A stretch of DNA of 64,000 nucleotides from Flavobacterium album (GCF_003096035.1 NZ_CP029186.1:1439001-1503000); one strand, 5' to 3'; positions 24,598 to 34,121 are shown, numbered from the stretch's first letter. A program made the numbers and translations. The notes: generated by a model from the sequence alone, not told the origin.

Positions 24598-25422
24598 TTA
24601 TGCAAGTGCAACCCTTTTGAAACCTGTAACAGTAAGGCCAGCATCAACAGACTTGATGTACTCGCTTACGCTAAGTTTACTGTCTTTGATGTAGTCCTGG
24701 TTGATAAGGGTGTTGTCTTTGAAGAAACGGCCCAATTTACCTTTTGCGATATTGTCAAGCATAGCCTCCGGCTTGCCTTCCTGGCGAAGCAGGTCTTTTG
24801 CGATCTCGATCTCTTTCTCAACGGTAGCAGCGTCAACGCCTTCTTCGTTAAGGGCAAGTGGCGCCATAGCGGCAGCCTGCATAGCCACGTTGCGTGCAGC
24901 TTCTTCGCCGCCTTCAACGTTTGCAGAAAGTGATACAAGTGTAGCGATCCTGTTACCAGCGTGGATGTATGAGCCAACAAAAGCGCCTTGTAGTTTTTCA
25001 AAAGCACCGATTTCTATTTTCTCACCAATAACACCTGTCTGCTCAGTAAGTTTCTCAGCAACAGTAATGCCGTTATAGTCTTTTGCAAGAAGGTCTTCAA
25101 GAGAAGCGCTTTCCAATGCAAGGGCAGCGAAATCGTTAGCCATTTTCACGAAAGTATCGTTTTTGGCAACGAAGTCAGTCTCACAGTTAAGGGAGATAAC
25201 CACACCTTCGGTTTTGTCAGCATTAACAACAGCGATAACAGCACCTTCAGAAGATTCCCTGTCAGCCCTGTTTGCAGCTACTTTCTGTCCTTTTTTACGA
25301 AGCACTTCGATAGCTTTGTCAAAATCGCCTTCAGCCTCAACAAGGGCTTTTTTACAGTCCATCATACCGGCACCTGTAATTGTTCTTAATTTATTTACGT
25401 CAGCAGCAGTGATATTTGCCAT
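24598..25422 (-). CDS. tsf: Translation elongation factor Ts
   Basis: 274 residues. EF-Ts recharges EF-Tu by catalysing GDP release. The N-terminal UBA-like domain (ADVNKLRTITGAGMMDCKKAL, 6-26) and the TDFVAKNDTF core motif that inserts into EF-Tu are intact, followed by YIHAGNRIATLVSL and the C-terminal LLRQEGKPEAMLDNIAKGKL region. It follows rpsB but has its own TACTTTTG promoter at 25486-25493 flanked by an inverted repeat. Confidence 0.97.
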   Translation of the reverse strand: MANITAADVNKLRTITGAGMMDCKKALVEAEGDFDKAIEVLRKKGQKVAANRADRESSEGAVIAVVNADKTEGVVISLNCETDFVAKNDTFVKMANDFAALALESASLEDLLAKDYNGITVAEKLTEQTGVIGEKIEIGAFEKLQGAFVGSYIHAGNRIATLVSLSANVEGGEEAARNVAMQAAAMAPLALNEEGVDAATVEKEIEIAKDLLRQEGKPEAMLDNIAKGKLGRFFKDNTLINQDYIKDSKLSVSEYIKSVDAGLTVTGFKRVALA

Positions 25423-25471
25423 GTTTAAGTCGTATTTTAATTTGTTGTTTTAATAAATGATAAAGCCGTCA

Positions 25472-25521
25472 TCCGGTTAATGCTACAAAAGTAAACATCA
25501 CCCCGCACAACGGCTTTATTG
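25472..25521 (-). promoter_or_regulatory. tsf promoter enclosed by a 10-bp inverted repeat
   Basis: On the minus strand a TACTTTTG -7 box (25493-25486) lies between ATAAAGCCGT and ACGGCTTTAT arms. The arms could form an rpsB transcript-end hairpin, or control readthrough from rpsB into tsf. Confidence 0.5.
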
Positions 25522-25531
25522 TAATGTTAAC

Positions 25532-26344
25532 TTATTCTTCAGTAGCAGCTGGAGCTTCTGTTTGTGCAGGAGCTTCTACAGCAGCAGGAGCAGCAGCTAC
25601 AGGAGCAGCTTCAACTGCGCCTTCAGCGTCATCCTGGAAGTCTTCCTTGTCAGATTTCCTGTCAGAAAGGCCGTCAACTACAGCGCCTGTTACAAGCGAT
25701 AAGATTTTTTCGATAGATTTTGAAGCGTCATCATTTGCAGGGATAACATAGTCAACCTGGCGTGGGTCAGAGTTGGTATCTACCATTGCGAAAACCGGAA
25801 TGTTTAATTTCTGAGCTTCTTTTACTGCGATGTGTTCAGCCTTGATGTCTACTACGAACAACGCGGCAGGAAGCCTTGTCATGTCGGCAATAGAGCCAAG
25901 GTTTTTCTCAAGCTTAGCACGAAGACGATCAACCTGAAGACGCTCTTTTTTCGAAAGTGTCATAAATGTTCCGTCTTTCTTCATTTTATCGATAGAAGCC
26001 ATTTTCTTAACGGCTTTACGGATAGTAACGAAGTTTGTAAGCATACCGCCTGGCCACCTTTCAGTGATGTATGGCATGTTTGCTGCCGCTGCTTTTTCAG
26101 CAACGATGTCTTTTGCTTGTTTTTTTGTGGCTACGAAAAGGATTTTTCGGCCTGAAGCAGCGATCTTTTTAAGGGCTTCGTTAGCCTCTTCGATCTTAGC
26201 TGCAGTTTTATACAGGTTGATAATGTGTATGCCATTACGCTCCATGTATATGTACGGGGCCATGTTAGGGTCCCATTTCCTGGTCATGTGTCCGAAGTGT
26301 ACACCTGCTTCCAGTAAGTCTTTAACTTCTACTTTATTTGCCAT
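25532..26344 (-). CDS. rpsB: 30S ribosomal protein S2
   Basis: 270 residues. S2 binds the 30S head-body junction. Typical blocks: LEAGVHFGHMTRKWDPNM, YIYMERNGIHIINLYKT, ILFVATKKQAKDIV, YITERWPGGMLTNFVTIRK, VDTNSDPRQVDYVIPANDD. The C-terminal about 40 residues are an Ala/Glu/Pro-rich extension (GAVEAAPVAAAPAAVEAPAQ) common in Bacteroidota S2. A 167-bp leader with GC-rich hairpins separates it from rpsI. Confidence 0.97.
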   Translation of the reverse strand: MANKVEVKDLLEAGVHFGHMTRKWDPNMAPYIYMERNGIHIINLYKTAAKIEEANEALKKIAASGRKILFVATKKQAKDIVAEKAAAANMPYITERWPGGMLTNFVTIRKAVKKMASIDKMKKDGTFMTLSKKERLQVDRLRAKLEKNLGSIADMTRLPAALFVVDIKAEHIAVKEAQKLNIPVFAMVDTNSDPRQVDYVIPANDDASKSIEKILSLVTGAVVDGLSDRKSDKEDFQDDAEGAVEAAPVAAAPAAVEAPAQTEAPAATEE

Positions 26345-26511
26345 TTTTGTAATAGTTTACGTTCTGTTGAGTAAGCGCAATGTTCAGGTGGCGCACTATG
26401 GCTGGCCCTGCCCATTTAGATGCTAAACTAACCCCTCGCCTCAGCGGGGCAACAACAACTTTTGTTTTTAAATTTTTAATCAAATCCCTTATAACAAGGG
26501 CATACAGAATA
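26345..26511 (-). promoter_or_regulatory. rpsI-rpsB intergenic leader
   Basis: On the minus strand the first hairpin, CCCTTGTTATAAGGG (26500-26486), looks like an end-of-rpsI terminator. A second, GCCCCGCTGAGGCGAGGGGT, lies in the rpsB leader. A structured rpsB leader is a usual site for S2 autoregulation; that role is inferred. Confidence 0.4.
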
Positions 26512-26898
26512 TTAACGTTTAGAGAACTGGAATCTCTTACGGGCTTTCTTCTGGCCGAATTTCTTACGCTCAACCATACGTGGGTCCCTTGTCAATAGTC
26601 CTTCAGGCTTCAGGATGCCGCGGTTCTCAGCATCAACCTCGCACATAGCGCGGGCGATAGCCATACGTACAGCTTCAGCCTGTCCTGTGATACCGCCTCC
26701 GTATACGTTTACTTTCACGTCAAAGTTCTCAGCGCTGTTCGTCATAGAAAGCGGCTGGCGTACTTTGTACTGTAGCGTAGCGGTTGGGAAGTACACTTCA
26801 AGTTCTTTTTTGTTTACCGTGATCTTACCAGTGCCTTCGCTAAGGTAGATACGGGCAACAGCAGTTTTTCTCCTGCCGATTTTGTGGATAGTTGCCAT
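26512..26898 (-). CDS. rpsI: 30S ribosomal protein S9
   Basis: 128 residues, standard for S9. [20 protein letters not shown] opens the protein, [19 protein letters not shown] is the conserved core, and the basic tail ends [11 protein letters not shown], where the last Arg contacts the P-site tRNA anticodon. The gene starts immediately after the rplM stop (start codon 26896-26898, stop 26899-26901). Confidence 0.97.
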   Translation of the reverse strand: MATIHKIGRRKTAVARIYLSEGTGKITVNKKELEVYFPTATLQYKVRQPLSMTNSAENFDVKVNVYGGGITGQAEAVRMAIARAMCEVDAENRGILKPEGLLTRDPRMVERKKFGQKKARKRFQFSKR

Positions 26899-27354
26899 TT
26901 ACTTCAGGTCGTTTAAGTTAACGGTTTTAGGCGACTGAGCAGCATGCTTGTGGTCAGGTCCTACATATACATTTAAATTGCGGAATAGCTCAGCGCCAAG
27001 CTTGTTCTTAGGCAGCATTCCTTTTACAGCTTTCTCAACAAGGATAGCAGGGTTCTTAGCCTGCATCACCTTAGCGGTAAGCGTCCTTTGTCCTCCTGGG
27101 TAACCGGTATGACGCATGTAGATCTTGTCGTCAAGTTTGTTACCTGTAAGGTTGATTTTTTCTGCGTTGATAACCACTACGTTATCGCCACAGTCAACGT
27201 GCGGTGTATAATTTGTTTTGTATTTGCCCCTTAAAAGCATCGCAACTTTAGAAGCAAAACGGCCCAAATTATGCCCTTCAGCATCGACAACGATCCACTC
27301 TTTCTGAGCAGTCGCTTTGTTAGCCGAAACTGTTTTGTAGCTTAATGTGTTCAC
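26899..27354 (-). CDS. rplM: 50S ribosomal protein L13
   Basis: 151 residues. L13 is an early-assembly protein of the 50S subunit. Family blocks: WIVVDAEGHNLGRFASKVAMLLRGK (20-44), HVDCGDNVVVINAEKINLTGNKL, MRHTGYPGGQRTLTAK and MLPKNKLGAELFRNLNVYVG. First gene of the rplM-rpsI pair, with rpsB and tsf following on the same strand, the usual order in Bacteroidota. A TACTTTTG box lies at 27400-27407 and a short GTCCCC/GGGG hairpin in the leader. Confidence 0.97.
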   Translation of the reverse strand: MNTLSYKTVSANKATAQKEWIVVDAEGHNLGRFASKVAMLLRGKYKTNYTPHVDCGDNVVVINAEKINLTGNKLDDKIYMRHTGYPGGQRTLTAKVMQAKNPAILVEKAVKGMLPKNKLGAELFRNLNVYVGPDHKHAAQSPKTVNLNDLK

Positions 27355-27399
27355 AATAAATAATTTTAATTAAACATTCCGTCCCCAATAAAGGGGTTG

Positions 27400-27407
27400 C
27401 AAAAGTA
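27400..27407 (-). promoter_or_regulatory. Promoter -7 box TACTTTTG for rplM-rpsI
   Basis: TAnnTTTG on the minus strand. A CCCC-TTTATT-GGGG hairpin lies just downstream, close to the predicted 5' end of the mRNA. Confidence 0.55.
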
Positions 27408-27562
27408 CAATTAATTCTTAGAAATTCAAATATGTAGAAAAATTATTCTTGAGAGAATGATTTTTAACAGCCGGAGTACCGTAAAGATAGGGTTTTTAAT
27501 GGAGCAATGTGCTAATAATTCAATGTTCCAATTGCTATTATGAGTATATAGTCCATTCCTTT

Positions 27563-27760
27563 CCGGCAGGAGTGCAGCTCTTCCCCTCCTTGTAGGGGTG
27601 CCTGAAAGGCGGGGTGGTTATTTGATATAGTATATATGTAAGATAATAAATTTTCAGGAGCAGCAGTCTAAGCGCACTTTTACCATCGCCGGTCCTGCTG
27701 TCCGCTTTATCTGCCTCCTTCGTCGGCAGGATACCGCTTCCATCAGTGCTAAAGGGAAAG
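27563..27760. repeat. Gene-free region with composite interspersed repeats
   Basis: The gap 27355-27824 holds no gene. CCGGCAGGAGTGCAGCT (27563-27579) recurs at 45836-45852. CTTCCCCTCC followed by a GGCGGGGTGG segment (27580-27625) matches the right arm of the element at 20757. TCCGCTTTATCTGCC with CGGCAGGATACCGC (27700-27737) matches the block at 52920-52980. Confidence 0.55.
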
Positions 27761-27824
27761 TTGGCTTTGTTTCAGTAATGGCAAATCGGTAGAAGTAGAG
27801 TTTCTCCTTAGGAGATGGGAAGGC

Positions 27825-28313
27825 CTACTCCAATGGCCTTAGCGTATTACTGTACGTCACCGTAAAAGGTGTTTTCGATCCCGGATTTTTCATCACATAG
27901 ATGAATTTATATTTCTGCGCTTCTTTGGCTTCTATCACTACTTCGTGGTTATCCGACTTGTCGTATAGGGTAGTATCAACAGTATTATCGATCCTGGTTT
28001 TATCTGCAATGCCGGTTTTCAGGTTGGATATGGCATAGCCGCTGTAAAACTGGCCTTTTGCGTTGCCTAAAGTGATTTTCTCGCCTTTATAGTTCTGCGT
28101 GAGTATCACCACCGAATATTTGGCAGCAGTGGCCTTCAGCCCTTTCAGCACTTTTGTTCTTTCCTTATCGGTTGCCGCCCTGAAATCGTCGCGGTATTGT
28201 ACTTCAGCAGGTTTTTCAACTTTAGCTTCTGAGGTGCCTGATGTTGCAGTCTTATGGCTTTTGCACATTGTAAATAGCAATGCTATAAATACTATAAGTG
28301 TTATCTTTTTCAT
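27825..28313 (-). CDS. Hypothetical lipoprotein
   Basis: 162 residues: signal peptide MKKITLIVFIALLFTMC with lipidated Cys17, a Lys/Thr/Ser linker, then a mainly beta domain. VVILTQNYKGEKITLGNAKG and FYSGYAISNLKTG are the most regular segments, and YKFIYVMKNPGSKTPFTVTY ends the fold. No family recognised. It is monocistronic; upstream lies the terminator of the HTH gene. Confidence 0.75.
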   Translation of the reverse strand: MKKITLIVFIALLFTMCKSHKTATSGTSEAKVEKPAEVQYRDDFRAATDKERTKVLKGLKATAAKYSVVILTQNYKGEKITLGNAKGQFYSGYAISNLKTGIADKTRIDNTVDTTLYDKSDNHEVVIEAKEAQKYKFIYVMKNPGSKTPFTVTYSNTLRPLE

Positions 28314-28386
28314 ATTTTATAATTTAAGCAACTTTAAAAATACATCAGCAATAGGGGATATGCTATGTATTTATGATAGTGATAAC

Positions 28387-28421
28387 AAAAAAAAGAGGCT
28401 GCCTTTTGTGACAACCTCTTT
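28387..28421 (-). terminator. Terminator closing the susCDE-GH13-HTH unit
   Basis: On the minus strand AAAGAGGTTG (28421-28412) pairs with CAGCCTCTTT (28401-28392), followed by a run of T. Confidence 0.8.
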
Positions 28422-28438
28422 ATGATTTTATGAAATAT

Positions 28439-28729
28439 TTATAGCTCGATTTGGATTTTTACCTTACCGCCTAAACCTTTTTCTACAATGTCGAAAAGCG
28501 TTTTAAGTGTCAGGTTATTTCCATTATTTTCAATTCGCGAAATATATTCCCGTTTTTTGTCTACTATTTCGGCTAATTGCGATTGGGTTAAATTTTTTTC
28601 TTCACGGGCTTTTTTTAGCATAAGACCAATCTTAAAGCTCTCAAAATCTCTTTGAAGCTCTTCGCGTCTTTCAGTCCCCTGAACACCGTACACAGCATCT
28701 TTTATCTCTTTCCAGCTTTTAGTTTCCAT
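28439..28729 (-). CDS. Xre-type HTH protein, HigA-antitoxin-like, without toxin
   Basis: 96 residues. The central helix-turn-helix is FKIGLMLKKAREEKNLTQSQLAEIVDKKREYISRIENNGNNLTLKTLFDIVEKGLG in six consecutive helices (about 32-87), with the Q-S-Q-L-A recognition helix intact. Such proteins are usually antitoxins of RelE/HigB pairs whose toxin gene sits just upstream. Here the upstream gene is the amylase ending at 28750, only 20 bp away, so it is an orphan and may now act as a simple regulator. Confidence 0.8.
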   Translation of the reverse strand: METKSWKEIKDAVYGVQGTERREELQRDFESFKIGLMLKKAREEKNLTQSQLAEIVDKKREYISRIENNGNNLTLKTLFDIVEKGLGGKVKIQIEL

Positions 28730-28749
28730 TTTTATTATATTTTAATTTC

Positions 28750-31172
28750 TTACTCCTTCACCAATTTCATTGTACTCATACGCCCAATACCATGCGTTAC
28801 CTTCACCAAATATAATCCTTTGTCAAGGCTGCTGATATCAAAAGCAGTTTCCGCACTGGCAGGGCCGAAACTTCTTACCAATTGTCCCGTTATGGTATAT
28901 ACCTCTGTTTTTCTGAAGCAACCGTAATGCTGAAGCTGTTGCCTGCCGGGTTAGGATAAAGGCTCGCTTTGACGATACTGTTATCCGCCATACTCAATGG
29001 CGCGGAAAACTTATATATGGTTACTCCTTTTGCGGCAAGAGGCTGGAGCGGCATATTAATGAAACCTCCGTTGCTGTCTATGGTAAAATCCATCGCGCCG
29101 CCGCTCAATAGCTCTGTGCCGGAATAGATACCCGGCGTTATCCCGCCGTACGGCAGTGATACCGTCAGGTTCGCGAGGGTGGCATAGCCCATATTTACCA
29201 CCACAAGGATATTCTCATCCTGGTACTGCCTCAGGAAGGCGAAAGCCGCAGTGGAAGATGTTGTTACCCCTTTAAATGTACCTTTTGTCAACGCATTCTG
29301 ACCCTGCCTCATCGCGATCAGGTTCCGGTAGTGGTTCCATAACGATGTGCTGCTGGCCTGCTGTGCCGCCACGTTTTTGGTGGTGTAATCGGCATTGACT
29401 GCCTGCCATGATGTCCCTGTAGTAAAGCCTGCACCGCTTATAGGCGCCCACTGCATCGGCTTCCTGATTAGCTCATCCGGTTTCACGCCCGTCATGCCTA
29501 TCTCTTCACCATAATAGATGTAAGGTATGCCCGGCAGGGTAAGCAGCAGGGCAGAGGCTGCCTTCATCTTCGGCATATCGCTGCTAAAAGTGCTCATTAC
29601 CCTGTTGGTGTCATGGTTGCCCAGTATAGTGCCAAATTGCAGGAACGGGTACGACTTCATTACGTCTTCCATCTGGTTGGTAAGATCGGTGGCGCTGCCG
29701 CTGTTCAGGCCATTCAGTATCGCGTCGGCCAGCTCAAATTCAAAGCAGTAATCCAGGCCGTTGTTGTTTACATACTCTGCGGCAATGCTGGTAACATCCC
29801 AAGCCTCGCCCACAGCAAAGGCATCTGGATTTACCGACTTATAATAATTCCTGAACTCCTGCCAATAAGCTATTGTCTGTGGTGCATTCTGGGTTTCGGT
29901 AGCGGTTTCGTATAAAAACTTCACAGCATCGAGCCTGAAGCCATCCACGCCCATATCGTTGAGCCAAAATTCAGCCACATCTTCCATTGCCTGGTGTACT
30001 TCCTGGTTGTTGAAATTCAGGTCGGGCATGCTCCCGGTAAAAGCGCCGTAGTACCAGTCGCCATTGTAAGCATGCCATGGGTCATTGTCGAAAGGGCCGG
30101 GAGTGTTCGGGTCAGTGTCTTCCCAAATGTACCAGTCGCGCTTGTCGCTGGCCGGGTTCCTGCTCGAAATGAACCACGGGTGCTGGTCGCTGGTGTGGTT
30201 CATCACCATGTCGATGATCACCTTTATGCCGCGTGCATGAGCCGCCTGCATGAACTCGATGAATTTTGGGTTGTTGCCGTAATCCTGCTCCACGGTCATG
30301 TAGTCTGTCACGTCATACCCATGGTAGGATGGCGACTGCTGTACCGGCATCAGCCAGATTCCTGTAATGCCAAGGTCGGTGGTGGTATTCGGGTTGCCAT
30401 CGTTCAGGTAGTCCAGCTTATCAATAAGCCCCTGCAGGTCGCCTTTGCCATCACCATTGCTATCCTTAAAGCTGCGGACGAATATTTCATAAAATACACG
30501 GTCGTTCCACCAGTGCGTCTCCATGGCATCTACCCTTATAAAATTGGTAAATGTCCGGCTTGCCGATTCGCTATCTGCATTTGTAACGGTTAGCGTTACA
30601 TTATAATTTCCGGTTGAACCATAAGCTACAACTGGGTTTTGCAGGTCAGATGTCCCGGGAGTTGCACCGGGCATAGACCATTGCCACGAAACTGGGTTGC
30701 CTGCCGAAAAGTCTAAAAATTGTACGGCTTCGCCGGGTTGCACTACATAGGCATTGGCCTTCGCGTTTACATTTAGCATATCGGGCGGCAGCACATCGTT
30801 GTACCAATAGGATACTATCCCATTTGCAACAACGGTATAGCTGCGGTTCGGGCCGCCTCCGGAAAATTCTTCCGTGCCGTTCCACTGCGCATTGATACGG
30901 GTCTTGAATTGTACGGTGGCACCAACCGTAAGCGTTATGGTCCCGGTATAAATGCCATCAGCATCGGTATCGGAAAGTACGGTAGTAGGGGAGCCCCAGT
31001 TGTTGAATGTCCCGGCGATATCCACCGTTTGCGTGGCAGGGTTAAAATTCCCCAGCGCTATCTGCTGGTTCATGTTCACCTGAAACTGTACTCCTGTAGT
31101 TTGTGCCTGCGCTGTAGCTGCCAAAAGCAAGAGTAGGAGGCAGGCCGTGATTTTTTGCAACAATTTTTTCAT
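28750..31172 (-). pseudogene. Secreted GH13 alpha-amylase with T9SS domain, frameshifted near C-terminus
   Basis: Start at the ATG at 31172 (signal MKKLLQKITACLLLLLLAATAQA). Domains in order: a starch-binding-type beta domain (about 25-130, FNNWGSPTTVL), a PKD domain (about 140-215, WQWSMPGATPG), and a GH13 catalytic barrel with DMVMNHTSDQ, DGFRLDAVKF (nucleophile Asp), VGEAWDV (acid/base Glu) and GNHDTNR. A T9SS sorting domain (NPAGNSFSITVASEK) follows. The frame then stops at 28890. One extra A at the A5 tract 28908-28912 would restore 46 more residues ending MKLVKE, like the next gene. It is either a real mutation or a sequencing error. Confidence 0.85.
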
Positions 31173-31192
31173 AGCGTAAATGTAATAATGAT

Positions 31193-31226
31193 CTAAACAA
31201 AAGGCCTGCTGTTTAACGCAGGCCTT
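31193..31226 (-). terminator. Intergenic hairpin between the two GH13 genes
   Basis: On the minus strand AAGGCCTGC (31226-31218) pairs perfectly with GCAGGCCTT (31209-31201), followed by TTGTTTAG. It probably lowers readthrough into the last amylase gene. Confidence 0.7.
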
Positions 31227-31257
31227 AAGAAACATAACTTATAAAAACTAACTCAAA

Positions 31258-34080
31258 CTATTCTTTTACAAGCTTCATGGTGCTCTGGCGGTTAGCTGCA
31301 TCGGTAACTTTTACCATATACAGGCCGTTGCCCAGGCTGCTCACATCAAATGATGTGTTGGCCTCTGCCGCACCAAAAGACCTTACCAGCTGGCCGGTTA
31401 CAGCATACACTTCTACCTTTTCGGCAGCAGTGCTCAGGCTGAACTGGTTTTTCGCAGGGTTAGGGTATAACGCGATAGTAGTAGTACTGAATTCTTCATT
31501 GCCAAGCACTATGGCCGCCTGGTTGCCAAATATCCTGAACTCGCCCGGCTGAAGCGTAATGCTTGTTATAGAGCCGTCAAACGGTGAGTTGTCCATAAGG
31601 TTGTACCATGTGCCTCCAAAAGGGAAGCTGGTGTTAACCGATTGCGCTGTAAGGTTAAAGTTGGCAAGCACGATAACATTTTTCAGTTGTGTTGCAGGTA
31701 TAGCGTCACTCCATATGTCGAGCCTTGGCAGCAGGTTGCCCGATGCCACGGTAAAGGTATTGGTATGGAAAACTGCATTCTCCTTACGCAGTTTTAGCAT
31801 TTTTGCCCAGGTGTTGTACAGCGACATCCTTTCAGCATTCGTATCATATCCAAGCTCAAAAGCTATGGGCTTAGGATTGGTACGGCAGCCATTGTTGATG
31901 CTTCCGTCCTCGCAGCGGTTGATGCTGAATTCGTAACCAAGCTCGCCAAATTCCCAAATCATTTTTGGTCCCGGTACTGTCAGGAATACAGACCCGAAGG
32001 CCTTCATCCTGTCAAGTGCCGTGTTAAGGTCTCCGGCATCATACGAGCCAGACGTTCCTCCGTACAGGATATTTTTATACATCAGCCTTTCTTCGTCATG
32101 GCTTTCTGCAAAGCCTACAAGCCTTGGCTGGCTGTAACCCCTGTTCTCAAAATCAATAGAACTGAAGTTGCTGTTTGTGGCATACCCCATGGTGTTCTGG
32201 TTATATGGGTCGGTTATTTTACCCCAAGGCATGATGCCTTTTCCTTCACCTACACGGTAGTTGGCCCATTCGGTTTCTTCAGCGGCAGAGCTGCCCGGCC
32301 CGCTTCCTACACCAAGATGTTCAAATATAACATAGAAGTTCGGGTTTAAAGCCCACTGCATATCGGCATAGGTTTTCAATATCGCAACCCTGTCGGCCTG
32401 GTAGTTGTTGGTGCAGGTTTCGTTATTGGTACAGTTTTGTGTAAAGCCTTTGGTAAGGTCCCAACGGAAACCGTCGATATGGAAATCGTTTATCCAGTGC
32501 TCAATCGTCCTTTGCACATAATATTGTGTAAGGGCCGACTGGTGGTTAAGGTCGGTGCCCACACTATACGAGTGTGTTGCAACAACATTACAATAGGGGT
32601 TTTCGGTTGTTGTGTTTCCATAACCATCACCGTCAGGATCGTTTACCCACATGCGTGCAAGGGGAGAGCGGCCATATACATGGTTCAGGGCAACGTCAAG
32701 AATTACAGCAATACCATTTTCGTGGCAAAGGTCGATAAATGCTTTCATAGAATCTGCTGTACCATAGGCTTTATCATTAGCCATGTGGAAAGTAGTATTG
32801 TAACCCCATGAAATATTGCCTTCAAACTCCATGATCGGCATAAGCTCGATAGCGTTGATGTGCAGGTTCTTGAAATAATCAATCTTCGCGCTTAATGCGT
32901 CCCACGTTTTACCCTGTGTAAAATCCCTTACAAGCAATTCGTAGATAATAAGGTCTTCTTTGGCCGGTTTCACAAAATTGGTAACCTGCCACGGGTAAGA
33001 AGGCTGCGCCGTTTGCAATACGCTAACGTCAAAACGCTGGCCTTCCGGATAAACTGGCAGCCCCGGATATGTAGCCGCAGTAATATAAGGGTCGTCGTCC
33101 GGCGATAGTACAAGTGTAGAGAACGGGTCGGCTACTTTTACAAGTGCTGGCGAGTTGGCAACAGGAGTCTGGTCTACTACCCAGTATTGGAAAGTATTTA
33201 CCTGGCCCGATGTAAGCCCTGTAAGCCCCAGCCAGAATTTGCCTCCCGGATCTTTTTTCATGGCATACGCCGAAGTCGGGTGCCAGTTGTTAAAGCTGCC
33301 TGCTACATATACAAAGTCTTTGCCCGGTGCGTTAAGTACAAGCGTAGCCTTTGTCGCATCTCCCGCGTTGTAGTTGATGCCATCGCGCATACCTGCAGGC
33401 ATTGCTTCGGTTGCTGTATTTGGGTTTACAATGGCAGAGAAATCTTTGGTGATCACATTCGTCCCCTGCGTAACTACCAATTCATAATTCTGGTTGGCCG
33501 TAATGCCGGTATGGTTATAAGTAAATGTCGAAACGTTGTTAGCGGTATTGATACTCACACCGTTTGACATGAGGTTGTAGTTAGCGGGCCCGCCGGTATT
33601 GTTAGCCGTAATGTTAAGGTTTCCGCCAGAGCTTAGTATGGTCGTGCTGTTTACGGCAGGTGCAGTGAGGTTCACCTGGAACGCTCCCACGTTTACCGAA
33701 ATGTCAGGGTTGGTTTGCGGCCCCGAAGATCCCGCTGCACGGAATACGAACCACATTTTTGTGATCGTGCTCGTAGTAGGAACACCATAGAACGCATACA
33801 GGCTGGTAGGTATTTCCAGCTTGTAGGTTGTGCCGGAAACAAGCGTTAGCGATGGCTGTGCGTTAGAGCCCCATGTACCTATAACATTGCTCCAGTCGGT
33901 GCCGTTCACCGTAAGGCCGGTGTGTACGTAAATGGTGCCGTTATAACTTGCCAGGTTAGTGCCTGCCTTGTCAAAATAGATGGTCACCGGCTGGTCTGCA
34001 AGCACAGGGGTGGGGTTTGTGGTCACCTGCGCAAAACCGATGAAGCCTAATAGTAAAAATAGTATTGTAAATTTTTTCAT
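31258..34080 (-). CDS. Secreted GH13 branched-glucan hydrolase with CBM48 and T9SS domain
   Basis: 940 residues from the ATG at 34080 (signal MKKFTILFLLLGFIGFAQ). The long N-terminal region holds a starch-binding-type beta domain and an Ig-like segment, then a CBM48-like module (VYVAGSFNNWHPTSAYAM). The GH13 barrel follows: INAIELMPIMEF, DVALNHVYG, DGFRWDLTKG (nucleophile), FEHLGVG (acid/base Glu), AESHDEERL. The T9SS sorting domain starts at YPNPAKNQFSLS and ends MKLVKE. The CBM48 and ELMP/NHVYG pattern suggest pullulanase- or isoamylase-like activity. It would be secreted and anchored to the cell surface. Confidence 0.9.
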   Translation of the reverse strand: MKKFTILFLLLGFIGFAQVTTNPTPVLADQPVTIYFDKAGTNLASYNGTIYVHTGLTVNGTDWSNVIGTWGSNAQPSLTLVSGTTYKLEIPTSLYAFYGVPTTSTITKMWFVFRAAGSSGPQTNPDISVNVGAFQVNLTAPAVNSTTILSSGGNLNITANNTGGPANYNLMSNGVSINTANNVSTFTYNHTGITANQNYELVVTQGTNVITKDFSAIVNPNTATEAMPAGMRDGINYNAGDATKATLVLNAPGKDFVYVAGSFNNWHPTSAYAMKKDPGGKFWLGLTGLTSGQVNTFQYWVVDQTPVANSPALVKVADPFSTLVLSPDDDPYITAATYPGLPVYPEGQRFDVSVLQTAQPSYPWQVTNFVKPAKEDLIIYELLVRDFTQGKTWDALSAKIDYFKNLHINAIELMPIMEFEGNISWGYNTTFHMANDKAYGTADSMKAFIDLCHENGIAVILDVALNHVYGRSPLARMWVNDPDGDGYGNTTTENPYCNVVATHSYSVGTDLNHQSALTQYYVQRTIEHWINDFHIDGFRWDLTKGFTQNCTNNETCTNNYQADRVAILKTYADMQWALNPNFYVIFEHLGVGSGPGSSAAEETEWANYRVGEGKGIMPWGKITDPYNQNTMGYATNSNFSSIDFENRGYSQPRLVGFAESHDEERLMYKNILYGGTSGSYDAGDLNTALDRMKAFGSVFLTVPGPKMIWEFGELGYEFSINRCEDGSINNGCRTNPKPIAFELGYDTNAERMSLYNTWAKMLKLRKENAVFHTNTFTVASGNLLPRLDIWSDAIPATQLKNVIVLANFNLTAQSVNTSFPFGGTWYNLMDNSPFDGSITSITLQPGEFRIFGNQAAIVLGNEEFSTTTIALYPNPAKNQFSLSTAAEKVEVYAVTGQLVRSFGAAEANTSFDVSSLGNGLYMVKVTDAANRQSTMKLVKE

Positions 34081-34095
34081 GATAATGTATATAAG

Positions 34096-34121
34096 AAAAA
34101 GGGCTGACAAGCAGCCCTTTT
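34096..34121 (-). terminator. Attenuator-like hairpin between susE and the GH13 genes
   Basis: AAAAGGGCTG and CAGCCCTTTT form a perfect 10-bp stem (34097-34106 with 34112-34121), 5-nt loop, then T5 on the minus strand. It probably makes susCDE mRNA more abundant than amylase mRNA. Confidence 0.75.

Noticed and set aside
26334..26573. 79-residue minus-strand open frame across the rpsI-rpsB gap
   Set aside because: It overlaps both ribosomal genes and has no initiation signals or homologous motif; the gap is better explained as an rpsB leader.
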